Of a stretch of DNA of 11,121 nucleotides, positions 1 to 7,106 are shown piece after piece (positions within the stretch are counted from its first letter, which is position 1; each line of letters opens with the position of its first letter). Below the pieces are notes generated by a model that saw only the letters and a program-made list of their open reading frames with translations, made no database searches and had not been told where the DNA came from. The DNA is from Pararhodospirillum photometricum DSM 122 (GTDB lineage: Bacteria > Pseudomonadota > Alphaproteobacteria > Rhodospirillales > Rhodospirillaceae), in the NCBI RefSeq assembly GCF_000284415.1, contig NC_017059.1, positions 7,211 through 18,331 of the forward strand. Reading direction: 5' to 3'. The translations under genes were made by a program, and so were the position numbers.

Positions 1-664
1 GTCAGGCAAAACCCGGTCCTCCCGCCCCGGTGTCGCCCGACCGCTCACGGAAACCCCGTGATAAAACGGAGCGCCGTGTAGCTGAGGTGTGCCCGCATTG
101 CGCAGAGGCCGTAGGTGAGAGGCATCAGGTCTGCCGTCACCGCTATGACCACATCGACCTCCCCTCAATCCGGCCGGTGGTGACACGCGTTGAGCTGTTT
201 GGGGGACGGTGCCCGGCTTGTCGCCGACGGTTTCGGGCACAGGCGCCGGCCGATCATCCAGTTGGGACCCCCTTTGGGCCAGGGATCCAGGCCTTGCTGA
301 CGTATTTGCACCACAGTCACCACGTCAGCTTCGAGCGCCTCGCCCGAATGCTGAAGGAGCTGTTTGGGCTGAAAATCTCGGAAGGGGCGATCGCCAACGC
401 CTTCCGCCGTCTCGAAACCAGCCTGACGGCGGCCTGCGCGGCCATCAAGACGAGAATCATGCAGGCGGATGTCATCGCCTCGGACGAAACCACGGCGCGG
501 GTCGAGGGCAAAACCCACTGGCAGTGGGTGTTCGTGACCGATACGGCCGTTCTGCACGACATCAAGCCCAGTCGGGCGCGCACCGTCGTGACATCGGTTC
601 TGGGCTTGCACCGGCCGGAGGTCTGGATCTCGGATCGCTACGCTGGGCAGCAGGACCTGGGTTA
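1..664 (+). pseudogene. tnpC: IS66-family transposase (TnpC), copy 1: frameshifted and 3'-truncated
   Basis: This encodes the N-terminal and central part of an IS66-type DDE transposase. Visible are a zinc-finger region with two CxxC pairs (CPHC and CPAC, about residues 21-63 of the downstream frame), the TnpC core, a first catalytic Asp in ASDETTARVEGK, and a second Asp in WISDRYAGQQ. The catalytic Glu and C-terminus are absent: IS66 similarity stops near 664 and unrelated AT-rich sequence follows. Compared with the second copy (5247-5848, minus strand), an extra T at position 59 shifts the frame. The upstream frame (..VARPLTETP) is thereby cut from the main frame, and the apparent GTG start at 30 is a consequence of the shift. 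The gene enters from outside the window. Over 603 bp it differs from copy 2 by roughly ten changes by eye, so the two are separate copies or separately sequenced versions. It is inactive as it stands. Confidence 0.85.
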
Positions 665-977
665 CGCCACTCTTGATCCATCGATTGGGGTGTTGCCGTT
701 CTCTATCGTAGAAAAAGAAAGAAACAAGTTAAGAAAGCTCTGCGCCGGCCAAATTGATCAGGCACTCATTGCTGAAGAAAAGGTGCTGATCGAGGCCATT
801 ATTAGTAAGTATGATATATTTTCATATATGTCATCGGCTTATCCTGCCTATGCCGCCGAGGCAATGAAGTCTCTTCTTAAGGAGGCTAGCCTTTTTGAGG
901 GATCAAAAGATCGGGCGATCGAAGTTTTTTTGATTCTTTTTTATAGAGATCGCCATTATTGTTCATACCTACTTTGA
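665..977 (+). other. AT-rich segment with an unidentified open frame
   Basis: After the IS66 match ends, the same frame stays open to a TGA at 975-977, but composition drops sharply towards AT and the encoded peptide (about 100 aa, containing VEKERNKLRKLCAGQIDQAL and EAMKSLLKEASLFEGSKDRA) does not look like an IS66 C-terminus. It has an amphipathic, helix-rich character with many Lys and Glu, but I recognise no family. Its own start is missing. It is probably an internal fragment of an AT-rich accessory gene. A phage or defence origin is possible from composition only. The last ~10 bases may already belong to the chemoreceptor segment that follows. The left and right boundaries are uncertain by about 20 bp. 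Confidence 0.4.
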
Positions 978-1271
978 GTTTCTCAACAACAAATCCCTGG
1001 AAGAGCGACAGGCCGCTCTGAACCGGGTTGCGGACCAGATCCAAGGCAGCGCCGTGGGGCTGACCGACCGGGTTTTGTCTCAGGCGGGAACCCTGGAAGG
1101 GGTGGCGCGTACCGTCTTGGCCGAAGCGGAAACCTCGGCTCAGAAGGCGGCCGAGGTTGCGGCCGCCGCCCAGCAGGTGACGGGCAACGTCGAGGCCATC
1201 GCCGCCACCGCCGAGGAACTCTCCAGCTCGATTTTTGAGATCAGCCGCCAAGTCGGCGAGGCGGCGGCGGT
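967..1271 (+). pseudogene. Methyl-accepting chemotaxis protein, signalling-domain fragment
   Basis: In the frame of codon 961 the sequence reads from FEFLNNKSLEERQAALNRVA through AEVAAAAQQVTGNVEAIAAT to EELSSSIFEISRQVGEAAA. This is the linker after a HAMP domain plus the first helix of a cytoplasmic methyl-accepting signalling domain, with the Ala/Glu/Gln heptad pattern of these coiled coils. In intact receptors this domain binds CheA/CheW and is methylated by CheR. The piece lacks everything upstream (sensor, membrane segments, HAMP) and the conserved hairpin tip downstream. Its frame runs out at a TGA at 1393-1395 after entering phage sequence out of frame at ~1271. It could be from the same receptor as the N-terminal half at 2918-3647, since the two do not overlap and would be roughly collinear, but that cannot be proved here. 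Confidence 0.75.
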
Positions 1272-1709
1272 GTGCGTGGTGCGTGCGCGACGGCGCGGGC
1301 GTTTGGCAGGTGGGGCGACTTGCTTCTCCAGGGCTGCCCGTAGCGGAGATCACCGACTTGGAGATGACCGATATCACGGTTTTGACACCAAGTGATGATG
1401 ATGGCGGGGTCCCGCCATACCGGGTGGACCTCCAGTACCTCCGCTGCTGGCGCACGCAAGATGAGCCTGCGGCCGGGGTGACGTCAGACCGCAAAGCGTT
1501 TCTGTCTAAAGAATACCGCACAAAAACGGCGCTCAATGGTGCAATAAAGACAAAGCACCTCTTATCTCCTGTTATGACCAGAACAACCCTGCTCGTAGTG
1601 CCTGAAGACGCCCAAGCAGAAGCTGAGCGCCTCTTGGCTCTATATGGGGTCAGGCGCGACTATGTCCGCGTTACGGTGAGGTTTGGTCAAGGTGATTTTG
1701 GTCTCTTTG
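1272..1709 (+). repeat. 438-bp inverted repeat, left copy
   Basis: The sequence from 1272 to 1709 is identical by eye to the reverse complement of 6669-7106. The match starts at gtgcgtggtgcg, just after unlike bases, and ends at tctctttg, where the left copy continues into phage sequence and the right copy into 23S rRNA sequence. It lies wholly inside a phage tail gene and has no terminal repeats or encoded recombinase of its own. Confidence 0.9.
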
Positions 1710-1843
1710 GCGCGATAGATATTGGTCAGACTGTAAATGTACGAACAACCCGCCTGGGGTATTCGGCGGGGAGAAACTTGATTGTTCTCGGTATTGTTGC
1801 CTACGCACACAGGCAAGTCCTTGTGCTGGACTTGTGGGGGTGA
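1272..1843 (+). pseudogene. Phage tail protein, C-terminal fragment (distal part of the gene at 6669-8064)
   Basis: This is the last ~190 codons of a phage or prophage tail protein, ending at TGA 1841-1843. Up to position 1709 it is identical by eye to the reverse complement of 6669-7106. After that it continues into the true C-terminus (GAIDIGQTVNVRTTRLGYSA..VLVLDLWG), which the other copy lacks. The pattern of an R-A-L-Y-G-V-R-R-like stretch followed by a short 'I..GQTV.V....GY..GRNL.V.GI' end is, as I recall, shared by ~500-aa tail proteins of alphaproteobacterial phages, though I cannot name a function. The 5' side is cut at 1271/1272, where chemoreceptor sequence ends out of frame, so no start codon belongs to it. 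The next gene begins one base after its stop, showing this end is the native one. Confidence 0.75.
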
Positions 1844-1844
1844 C

Positions 1845-2699
1845 ATGGCGCGCTATAAGTTATCCTACATCAACAGGGCTCGGGATGCTGCCCTCTCCGG
1901 CGGGGCGTGGGCCTCAACTCTCCCCCTTAACAACGCCATTCGCGGCAGCGTGTCGCGCGTGGCGCGGTCGGTCAACGCTGCCGCCACCAGCACCCAGTTC
2001 GCCGTGGACCTGGGTCGGGCTAGGCCGATCGATCTGATTGGCCTGATCAGACACAACTGCACGCCAGCCGCACAAATTAGAGTAACCGCTGGCACCGTCC
2101 CTAGTGGGGCCGACCTTTACGACAGTGGGTGGGCGTCTGTTTGGCCCGAGATCTATCAGACGGAAGATCTGGAATGGGAAGACGACAACTGGTGGACGGG
2201 GACGGTGGACGTTGAGGATATCGATGTAACGCGCGTTGACTTTTTTAAGGTCCTTCCCGGTTTTGTTTCTGGAAGGTACTGGTCTGTATATATAGATGAC
2301 GAAGGAAACACTTCTGGATACGTTCAGTTTGGCGCTCTTTGGCTTGGGCCAACATGGACACCAGATGTCAACCCGTCTTATGGCGCGTCGTACAACTGGA
2401 CCGATCCTAGCGAGGTAGAGAAGACACTTGGCGGCGCCGCTGTAGTTGATGAGAGGCCAGCGTACCGCGAACATAGCGTGACGTTCGAGGCGCTAACTGA
2501 CGCAGAAGCTTTTGGTAAAATCGAAGAAATTCAACGCCGGCTAGGTGTTAGTGGAGAGCTGGTTCTGCTTCCAGACGTAGACGATATTGCCAGGGCGCAT
2601 AAACGCAACATTTTTTGTCGGTTAAAACCGTCTCCTGTCGAATTTAATATTTACGGCCGCCAAAAAACGTCTTTTACATTTGAGGAGGTAGTTGGATGA
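1845..2699 (+). CDS. Phage tail/virion protein with a predicted discoidin-like N-terminal half
   Basis: This is a complete 284-aa protein. I chose the ATG at 1845 (MARYKLSYINRARDAALSGG), one base after the preceding stop with a G-rich ribosome site (ggggg) before it. An in-frame start 63 bp upstream would run back into the preceding gene. Residues ~15-110 have the pattern 'FAVDLGRARPIDLIGLIRHN..AAQIRVTAG....LYDSGW', the style of a galactose-binding/discoidin-like beta-sandwich seen in phage virion proteins of this kind. Residues ~135-190 are rich in Trp/Tyr/Asp. The C-terminus (FTFEEVVG) overlaps the next start as ATGA. No signal peptide or membrane segment is visible. The context, directly after a tail gene, supports a role in the tail tip or baseplate, but the exact role is unknown. 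Codon use is less GC-rich than the chromosomal pieces nearby, as expected for a prophage. Confidence 0.7.
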   Translation: MARYKLSYINRARDAALSGGAWASTLPLNNAIRGSVSRVARSVNAAATSTQFAVDLGRARPIDLIGLIRHNCTPAAQIRVTAGTVPSGADLYDSGWASVWPEIYQTEDLEWEDDNWWTGTVDVEDIDVTRVDFFKVLPGFVSGRYWSVYIDDEGNTSGYVQFGALWLGPTWTPDVNPSYGASYNWTDPSEVEKTLGGAAVVDERPAYREHSVTFEALTDAEAFGKIEEIQRRLGVSGELVLLPDVDDIARAHKRNIFCRLKPSPVEFNIYGRQKTSFTFEEVVG

Positions 2700-2809
2700 G
2701 TATAAATCAAGCAGATATTGACCGCCTAAAAGACCGCACCGGTGCTCTGGTCGCGACATGGGGTCCGCTTGGCGACGGTTGTGCTCGCCCCGACCAGCTT
2801 GCCCCCTGA
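2696..2809 (+). pseudogene. Start of a further phage gene, truncated
   Basis: An ATG at 2696 overlaps the preceding TGA (ATGA) and is preceded by a very good Shine-Dalgarno sequence (gaggagg, 2682-2688), so this is a genuine translation start of the next gene in the phage module. It reads MSINQADIDRLKDRTGALVA and then, after about 22 codons, changes composition and stops at TGA 2807-2809. The real phage sequence seems to end at about 2760-2770, where unrelated GC-rich sequence begins. Function is unknown: too little is left to recognise. Confidence 0.6.
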
Positions 2810-2917
2810 ACGGCAGCCCGGCGTTACCGGCCTTGGCGTGACAGCCAAGGCGCTGCTCGCTTGGAGCGCGACCGCCGAACCAACGAAGCATCGGGATCAG
2901 CAGAGGGATGTCGCGTG
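2766..2917 (+). other. Leader region of the chemoreceptor gene, no gene seen
   Basis: This is GC-rich sequence between the truncated phage start and the chemoreceptor ATG. No convincing open frame belongs here. It contains one 7-bp hairpin (2831-2850) and a plausible ribosome site (agaggg, 2902-2907). I see no clear sigma-70 or sigma-54 promoter. It probably belongs to the same piece of DNA as the chemoreceptor. Confidence 0.4.
2831..2850. repeat. Short dyad upstream of the chemoreceptor
   Basis: CCTTGGC (2831-2837) is followed by a 6-base loop and its perfect complement GCCAAGG (2844-2850). There is no T-run on either side, so it is a poor terminator. It could be an operator, an mRNA leader hairpin, or chance in GC-rich DNA. 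Confidence 0.35.
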
Positions 2918-3647
2918 ATGGGGTTCTTGGATAAGATCACGATCAAGACCAAGTTTACAATTATTCTTGTTCTATCGGTATTCTCGCTCCTCATTACCGG
3001 GGCCACCAGCGCCTCTCTCCTGCGCGATCAGATGGTCGAGGAACGCATCGATAAGGTCAAAGATGTGGTGGCCACGATGATCAGTCAGGCGGAACGCCTG
3101 GACGCCGAGGTCGCCCAGGGCCAGCGCACGCGTCAGGACGCCCAGACCCTGGTGCTCGACACCCTAAACCGCGCGAAGTACGACGACGGAACGGGGTATG
3201 TGATCGCCATGAGCGACACGGGCGTGTGGCTGGCCAATGCCGTAGCCCCCGAGAAGGTTGGGAGCAGCGTGGCAAGCCTGCGGGATGCAACGGGCCAGCC
3301 CTTGGGGGAAAAGCTGCTGGCCCTGGGCCGGCTGGGGGAAGGGACGCTGGCGTACACCTATCACAAGCCGGGATCAGACACCCCGCAGCCAAAAATCAGT
3401 TACGTTCAACGCTTTGCTCCCTGGGGGATAATTTTTATATCGGGCGTCTATCGGGACGATCTGGACCAGTCATTTTTCAAGATTCTGGGCATTATGTCAG
3501 CCCTGTCATTTGGCGTTATTCTCATGACAGGCTCTCTTCTTCTTATCCTTAGCCGAGGCATCACGCGCCCTCTTGAGTCCTTGAAAGAAAAGATGGTACG
3601 CCTTGCGCATAATGAGTGGTCTGTCACCTTGGAAGAAGGGAAGAGAC
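2918..3647 (+). pseudogene. Methyl-accepting chemotaxis receptor, sensor half only (sCache domain, HAMP start), truncated
   Basis: The start at ATG 2918 (MGFLDKITIKTKFTIILVLS) is chosen because a basic N-terminus leads directly into a membrane helix, as usual in these receptors. An in-frame ATG 57 bp upstream adds an unlikely hydrophilic tail. TM1 spans about residues 12-34. The periplasmic part, about 35-185, is of single-Cache type: 'GYVIAMSDTGVWLANAVAPE' with 'VGSSVASLRDATGQPLG' and a closing 'PKISYVQRFAPWGIIFISGV'. TM2 spans about 188-212, and HAMP opens with RGITRPLESLKEKMVRLAH. After about residue 243 the expected DEIG-type HAMP end and the whole cytoplasmic signalling domain are missing. 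The frame runs on to 3847 through antisense glycosyltransferase sequence, which is not real coding. As it stands it could not signal. Cache domains of this type often sense small organic acids, but the ligand here is unknown. Confidence 0.8.
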
Positions 3648-4098
3648 GGTCAAAGCCAGCCGCCTGCCCTAAAAGGGCGGCTGCGGTGGGAAAGCGGGCA
3701 CAAGACCTTTGCGTCCGCCCTCGTTCATCGAGAAGGCGCACTCCGACCACGCCGATCCTAGCGTGTTGCGAATTTGAAATAAAAGCCACAGCTGGAGCGA
3801 GACTATTAGTCTTCAATAATGTATCTGGATTCAAAAATAGTAAGTAGTCTGATGATGATCTAATTGCCCCTTGATTGCAGGCAACACTAAACCCTCGGTT
3901 TTCGGGATTACGGATGATAACCAATTCTATCCCTGAGATTTGAGGCAAAGCTTCGATTGACCCATCGGATGAGGCATTGTCAACTATGATGATCCGTCGG
4001 ACCAAATTTGCTGTATTCTCCGCAATAGACGTGACGCACTGAACAAGCGCATCTCCAGCATTCCAGTTTACTATGACAATATCGACAGCATATGTCAT
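3640..4098 (-). pseudogene. Family-2 glycosyltransferase (rhamnosyltransferase-like), 3'-truncated
   Basis: ATG 4096-4098 starts 10 bp after the rgpF-like stop, so the two form an operon. It has the GT-A fold signature in order: VDIVIVNWNAGD (residues 5-16), the nucleotide-sugar binding VDNASSDGS (39-47), NRGFSVACNQG (67-77), and the metal/sugar motif FLNPDT (88-93). It then reads RTQRSCARFPTAAALLGQAA, typical of WbbL-like rhamnosyltransferases of bacterial surface polysaccharide loci. Those proteins are near 300 aa. Here genuine similarity ends at about residue 153 (RLFPSS), after which the frame reads antisense through the chemoreceptor to 3448. The acceptor-side half is therefore lost. Cytosolic action on a lipid-linked or nascent polysaccharide is expected for the intact protein. 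Substrate specificity cannot be read from this piece. Confidence 0.8.
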
Positions 4099-4108
4099 CT
4101 TTTAGGGC

Positions 4109-5152
4109 TCAAACGCTACGGTTTTTCAAAGATATCTCCAGGTGATGCAAAATTAAATCAGTTTTGTAATCACTAGAATCACTAACAACTTTTTCCCAAT
4201 AACTAACAAGAGGGATGTGGGCAGGGTTTTTCTGAAGAAGATCTCTTTTTATAAAAGGAAACCCCATACGCGCGATCATGTAGTCCCAGAAAAAGTGGGT
4301 TCCATTAAGCGGCACACCGGTATCGACATATCGGAAAAGCTGAAGCAAAAATTCCTTGCGAACTGGGTCGAGTCCTTCGATCGCTTTTCCATTCGCAAGC
4401 ATGGTTTCGACAAGAGCCGCGGCCGCTTGACGATAGGGGTAGGCAGCACGGCACCGCAAACCTGCCCGAGTTAAAGCTTGGGTCAGGCCAATTTCATAGC
4501 GCCGCACCACCCAAGTTTTCGATTGGACATATCTGACCGAAGACCAAAATTCAGAAAATGCCGCACTCTGTACAGCTGTCCGGTGAAAACGTAAATAATA
4601 GCTCTGGAGATGAAAGGAAAATTCCCAGCTGTCTGTTGCCCCCCATAAATCGGCATTTTCGGGAGGCATTTTTTCTAGGATATGAGCGGGATGATGAAAA
4701 GGGCCATAAACGCTATCATTTGCCAATAGAAGATCGTCAACGACTGATAAATCAGGAATGGCTGCGATTCCTTCCTTATACGCGCCGAAATCATAACCGA
4801 CGTTCTCACGCCGGAGGATCAAAGCACAGCGCGGTTTTAGGCTCTCAAGGGTGGCAGCAGACAGAACCGGGGCATTGCTAACAAAAACGATAGCGTATCC
4901 AACGTTTTCCAGCAGACGCAGGTGATGATCAACGTAATCGTGAACTGTTCCGCCTCGGTCGAAGTGCACGAAAACCGCCACCCGCCGCGCTCCTACCAAG
5001 CGACGACGTCCCTCTATGGTTTCCCTGACGTAGGTCGAGTGCCGAAAATAAGCCCGAAGGTAAGAGAAGTGCGCCAAGGCTAGGCGCGTGCCTCTGACCA
5101 TGAGAGAAACGGCATTTCGTATACGAGACGCCGCCTGGTCGTTAAGGCTCAT
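4109..5152 (-). CDS. rgpF: Rhamnan synthesis F (RgpF) family protein
   Basis: This is a complete protein of 347 aa from ATG 5150-5152. A strong ribosome site (aaggag, 5161-5166) lies 8 bases upstream, and the ATG overlaps the preceding TGA (TGATG), so it is translationally coupled to a lost upstream gene. Family signatures in order: FVHFDRGGTVHDYVDHHLRL (~62-81), RRENVGYDFGAYKEG (~114-128), LLLANDSVYGP (~141-151), WGATDSWEFSFHLQSYYLRF (~170-189), and VVRRYEIGLTQAL near 215. RgpF-like proteins take part in building rhamnose-rich surface polysaccharides (first described for streptococcal rhamnose-glucose polymer) and occur in many O-antigen or capsule loci of alphaproteobacteria. The following glycosyltransferase supports that setting. 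No membrane segment or signal peptide is evident, so it is presumably cytoplasmic. It is the only complete chromosomal protein-coding gene in the window. The symbol reflects the family rather than proven orthology. Confidence 0.85.
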   Translation of the reverse strand: MSLNDQAASRIRNAVSLMVRGTRLALAHFSYLRAYFRHSTYVRETIEGRRRLVGARRVAVFVHFDRGGTVHDYVDHHLRLLENVGYAIVFVSNAPVLSAATLESLKPRCALILRRENVGYDFGAYKEGIAAIPDLSVVDDLLLANDSVYGPFHHPAHILEKMPPENADLWGATDSWEFSFHLQSYYLRFHRTAVQSAAFSEFWSSVRYVQSKTWVVRRYEIGLTQALTRAGLRCRAAYPYRQAAAALVETMLANGKAIEGLDPVRKEFLLQLFRYVDTGVPLNGTHFFWDYMIARMGFPFIKRDLLQKNPAHIPLVSYWEKVVSDSSDYKTDLILHHLEISLKNRSV

Positions 5153-5246
5153 CAAAAATACTCCTTAGCGCTGTCCACGAGGGGAAAGAAGAGCCATCGC
5201 CCGCGACCGTAGTGTAGGAGAAAGCGGCGGCAGCTCCGCTGCTTCG
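5152..5246 (-). pseudogene. 3' end of an unknown gene upstream of rgpF
   Basis: Between the IS66 break (5246/5247) and the rgpF start lie ~31 codons reading KQRSCRRFLLHYGRGRWLFF then PLVDSAKEYF and a TGA that overlaps the rgpF ATG. The stop/start overlap suggests this frame is the true C-terminus of the preceding polysaccharide-operon gene. That it happens to be in frame with the transposase is likely coincidence. It is too short to assign. Confidence 0.4.
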
Positions 5247-6075
5247 CCAGAACCGATGTCACGACGGCGCGCGCCCGACTGGGCTTGATGTCGTGCAGAA
5301 CGGCCGTATCGGTCACGAACACCCACTGCCAGTGGGTTTTGCCCTCGACCCGCGCCGTGGTTTCGTCCGAGGCGATGACATCCGCCTGCATGATTCTCGT
5401 CTTGATGGCCGCGCAGGCCGCCGTCAGGCTGGTTTCGAGACGGCGGAAGGCGTTGGCGATCGCCCCTTCCGAGATTTTCAGCCCAAACAGCTCCTTCAGC
5501 ATCCGGGCGAGGCGCTCGAAGCTGACGTGGTGACTGTGGTGCAAATACGTCAGCAAGGCCTGGATCCCTGGCCCAGAGGGGGTCCCAACGGGATGATCGG
5601 CCGGCGCCTGAGCCCGAAACCGTCGGCGACAGGCCGGGTACCGTCCCCCAAACAGCTCAACGCGTGTCACTACCGGCCGGATTGAGGGGAGGTCGATGTG
5701 GTCATAGCGGTGACGGCAGACCTGATGCCTCTCGCCTACGGCCTTTGCGCAATGCGGGCACACCTCAGCTACACGGCGCTCCGTTTTATCCGGGGTTTCC
5801 GTGAGCGGTCGGGCGACACCGGGGCGGGAGGACCGGGGTTTGCCTGACTTTTTCGGGGGCTTTTTGTCACGCCCCTTACGCCCCGGACTGTCCTTCGAGG
5901 GAGGAAGGTGGGAGTTCGACGAGGTCTTCCTAGGCTTGCCGACCAGTGCCTCCAACTCCTCCACCCGCGCCGCCAAGCGCTCAATCAACGCCGCCTGATC
6001 GGTAATCAGGGCGTCCTTCTCGGCATCACTCAGGCGATAACGGGGGCTCTCTCCCATCCCTGGAGTGACGCACAT
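5247..6075 (-). pseudogene. tnpC: IS66-family transposase (TnpC), copy 2: truncated, zinc-finger Cys lost
   Basis: This copy has the true N-terminus. The start is ATG 6075 or, equally likely, ATG 6057 (MGESPRYRLSDAEKDALITD). Residues ~20-50 form a Leu/Ala/Glu coiled coil ending in the classic SSNSHLPPSKDSPGRKG stretch of TnpC. Next come the basic linker, zinc finger and DDE core with the first catalytic Asp (ASDETTARVEGK). Similarity stops at VVTSVL (5247), before the second Asp and Glu, so it cannot transpose. In the second CxxC of the zinc finger the first Cys is Tyr (GGRYPACRRR, where copy 1 has GGRCPACRRR). No tnpA/tnpB genes are seen beside it. The unbroken frame continues to 5152 through foreign sequence. 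The region where both copies overlap (5247-5848) matches copy 1 positions 1-603 with one indel. Confidence 0.85.
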
Positions 6076-6122
6076 TTCGACCCCGACCGCAACAGTCTCC
6101 GACCAGCCCCGTGAGCAGTTAC
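5247..6122 (-). mobile_element. IS66-type insertion sequence remnant, left end present
   Basis: Read on the minus strand the element begins near 6122 with GTAACTGCTCACGGGGCTGG, consistent with the GTAA-type ends of IS66-family elements. tnpC starts ~47 bp inside. The element abuts the 22-bp hairpin beyond the 5S terminator. Its right end, the second inverted repeat and the target duplication are missing because the element stops mid-gene at 5247. The exact outer end is inferred from the GTAA rule, not from paired repeats. Confidence 0.5.
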
Positions 6123-6123
6123 C

Positions 6124-6145
6124 CTGGGGAGGCTCGCCTCCCCAG
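6124..6145. repeat. 22-bp perfect hairpin between 5S terminator and IS end
   Basis: The sequence ctggggaggc, two loop bases and gcctccccag form a 10-bp GC-rich stem. It lies right beside the presumed IS end (6122) and downstream of the rRNA terminator on the minus strand. No T-run follows on that strand. It could be a back-up termination hairpin or an IS target site, since some transposons favour hairpins. Confidence 0.5.
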
Positions 6146-6162
6146 CCTTAATTCGCGCAAAC

Positions 6163-6195
6163 AAAAAACCCGCCCCGGAATCACCGGAGCGGGCT
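6163..6195 (-). terminator. Rho-independent terminator of the rRNA operon
   Basis: On the minus strand AGCCCGCTCCGG, loop TGATT and CCGGGGCGGGTT form a 12-bp stem (two G-U pairs) followed directly by a T-run. It sits ~35 bp after the 5S gene, where an rRNA operon ends. Confidence 0.85.
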
Positions 6196-6230
6196 TTCTT
6201 AAGAGGGTTTTTTGACAGACGGCTTTGAAG

Positions 6231-6345
6231 GCCTGGCGGCGACCGACTCTCCCACGCCTTAAGACGCAGTACCATTGGCGCTGAACAGTTTCACGGCCGA
6301 GTTCGGGATGGGATCGGGTGTTTCCTGTTCGCCATGACCACCAAG
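6231..6345 (-). rRNA. rrf: 5S ribosomal RNA
   Basis: On the minus strand the sequence runs from CTTGGTGGTCATGGCGAACA through the conserved GAAACACCCGATCCCATCC, GAACTCGGCCGTGAAAC and GGTACTGCGTCTTAAG to GGGAGAGTCGGTCGCCGCCA. The two ends pair (TTGGTGG-type 5' with GCCGCCAGGCC-type 3'). The type is alphaproteobacterial and the length of ~115 nt is normal. Ends are estimated to within a few bases. Confidence 0.93.
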
Positions 6346-6417
6346 CCATCGAAGCCGTCTGATGATGTCGTTATGGGAATTTACAAGCGCTAGGGCCGGC
6401 CTGGCCTCTGCGCGTTT

Positions 6418-6668
<251 letters not shown>

Positions 6669-7106
6669 CAAAGAGACCAAAATCACCTTGACCAAACCTC
6701 ACCGTAACGCGGACATAGTCGCGCCTGACCCCATATAGAGCCAAGAGGCGCTCAGCTTCTGCTTGGGCGTCTTCAGGCACTACGAGCAGGGTTGTTCTGG
6801 TCATAACAGGAGATAAGAGGTGCTTTGTCTTTATTGCACCATTGAGCGCCGTTTTTGTGCGGTATTCTTTAGACAGAAACGCTTTGCGGTCTGACGTCAC
6901 CCCGGCCGCAGGCTCATCTTGCGTGCGCCAGCAGCGGAGGTACTGGAGGTCCACCCGGTATGGCGGGACCCCGCCATCATCATCACTTGGTGTCAAAACC
7001 GTGATATCGGTCATCTCCAAGTCGGTGATCTCCGCTACGGGCAGCCCTGGAGAAGCAAGTCGCCCCACCTGCCAAACGCCCGCGCCGTCGCGCACGCACC
7101 ACGCAC
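6669..7106 (-). repeat. 438-bp inverted repeat, right copy
   Basis: This is the partner of 1272-1709 in opposite orientation. Here the repeat lies within the long 5' part of the tail gene, which continues unbroken to 8064. On the other side it ends at 23S rRNA sequence. Confidence 0.9.

Noticed and set aside
886..1536. Long minus-strand open frame
   Set aside because: It crosses three unrelated segments antisense to recognisable chemoreceptor and phage coding.
1782..1844. Earlier start for the 284-aa phage protein
   Set aside because: The extra residues overlap the end of the preceding tail gene. The ATG at 1845 gives the expected near-overlap and has a ribosome site.
3648..3847. C-terminal extension of the chemoreceptor frame
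   Set aside because: It is antisense to a glycosyltransferase with clear motifs. The peptide has no receptor features.
4217..4881. Plus-strand frames opposite rgpF
   Set aside because: They are shadows of a complete, motif-rich RgpF-type gene on the other strand.
6346..6417. tRNA between 23S and 5S
   Set aside because: The spacer is only ~70 nt and shows no T-loop (GGTTCRA) or cloverleaf pairing.
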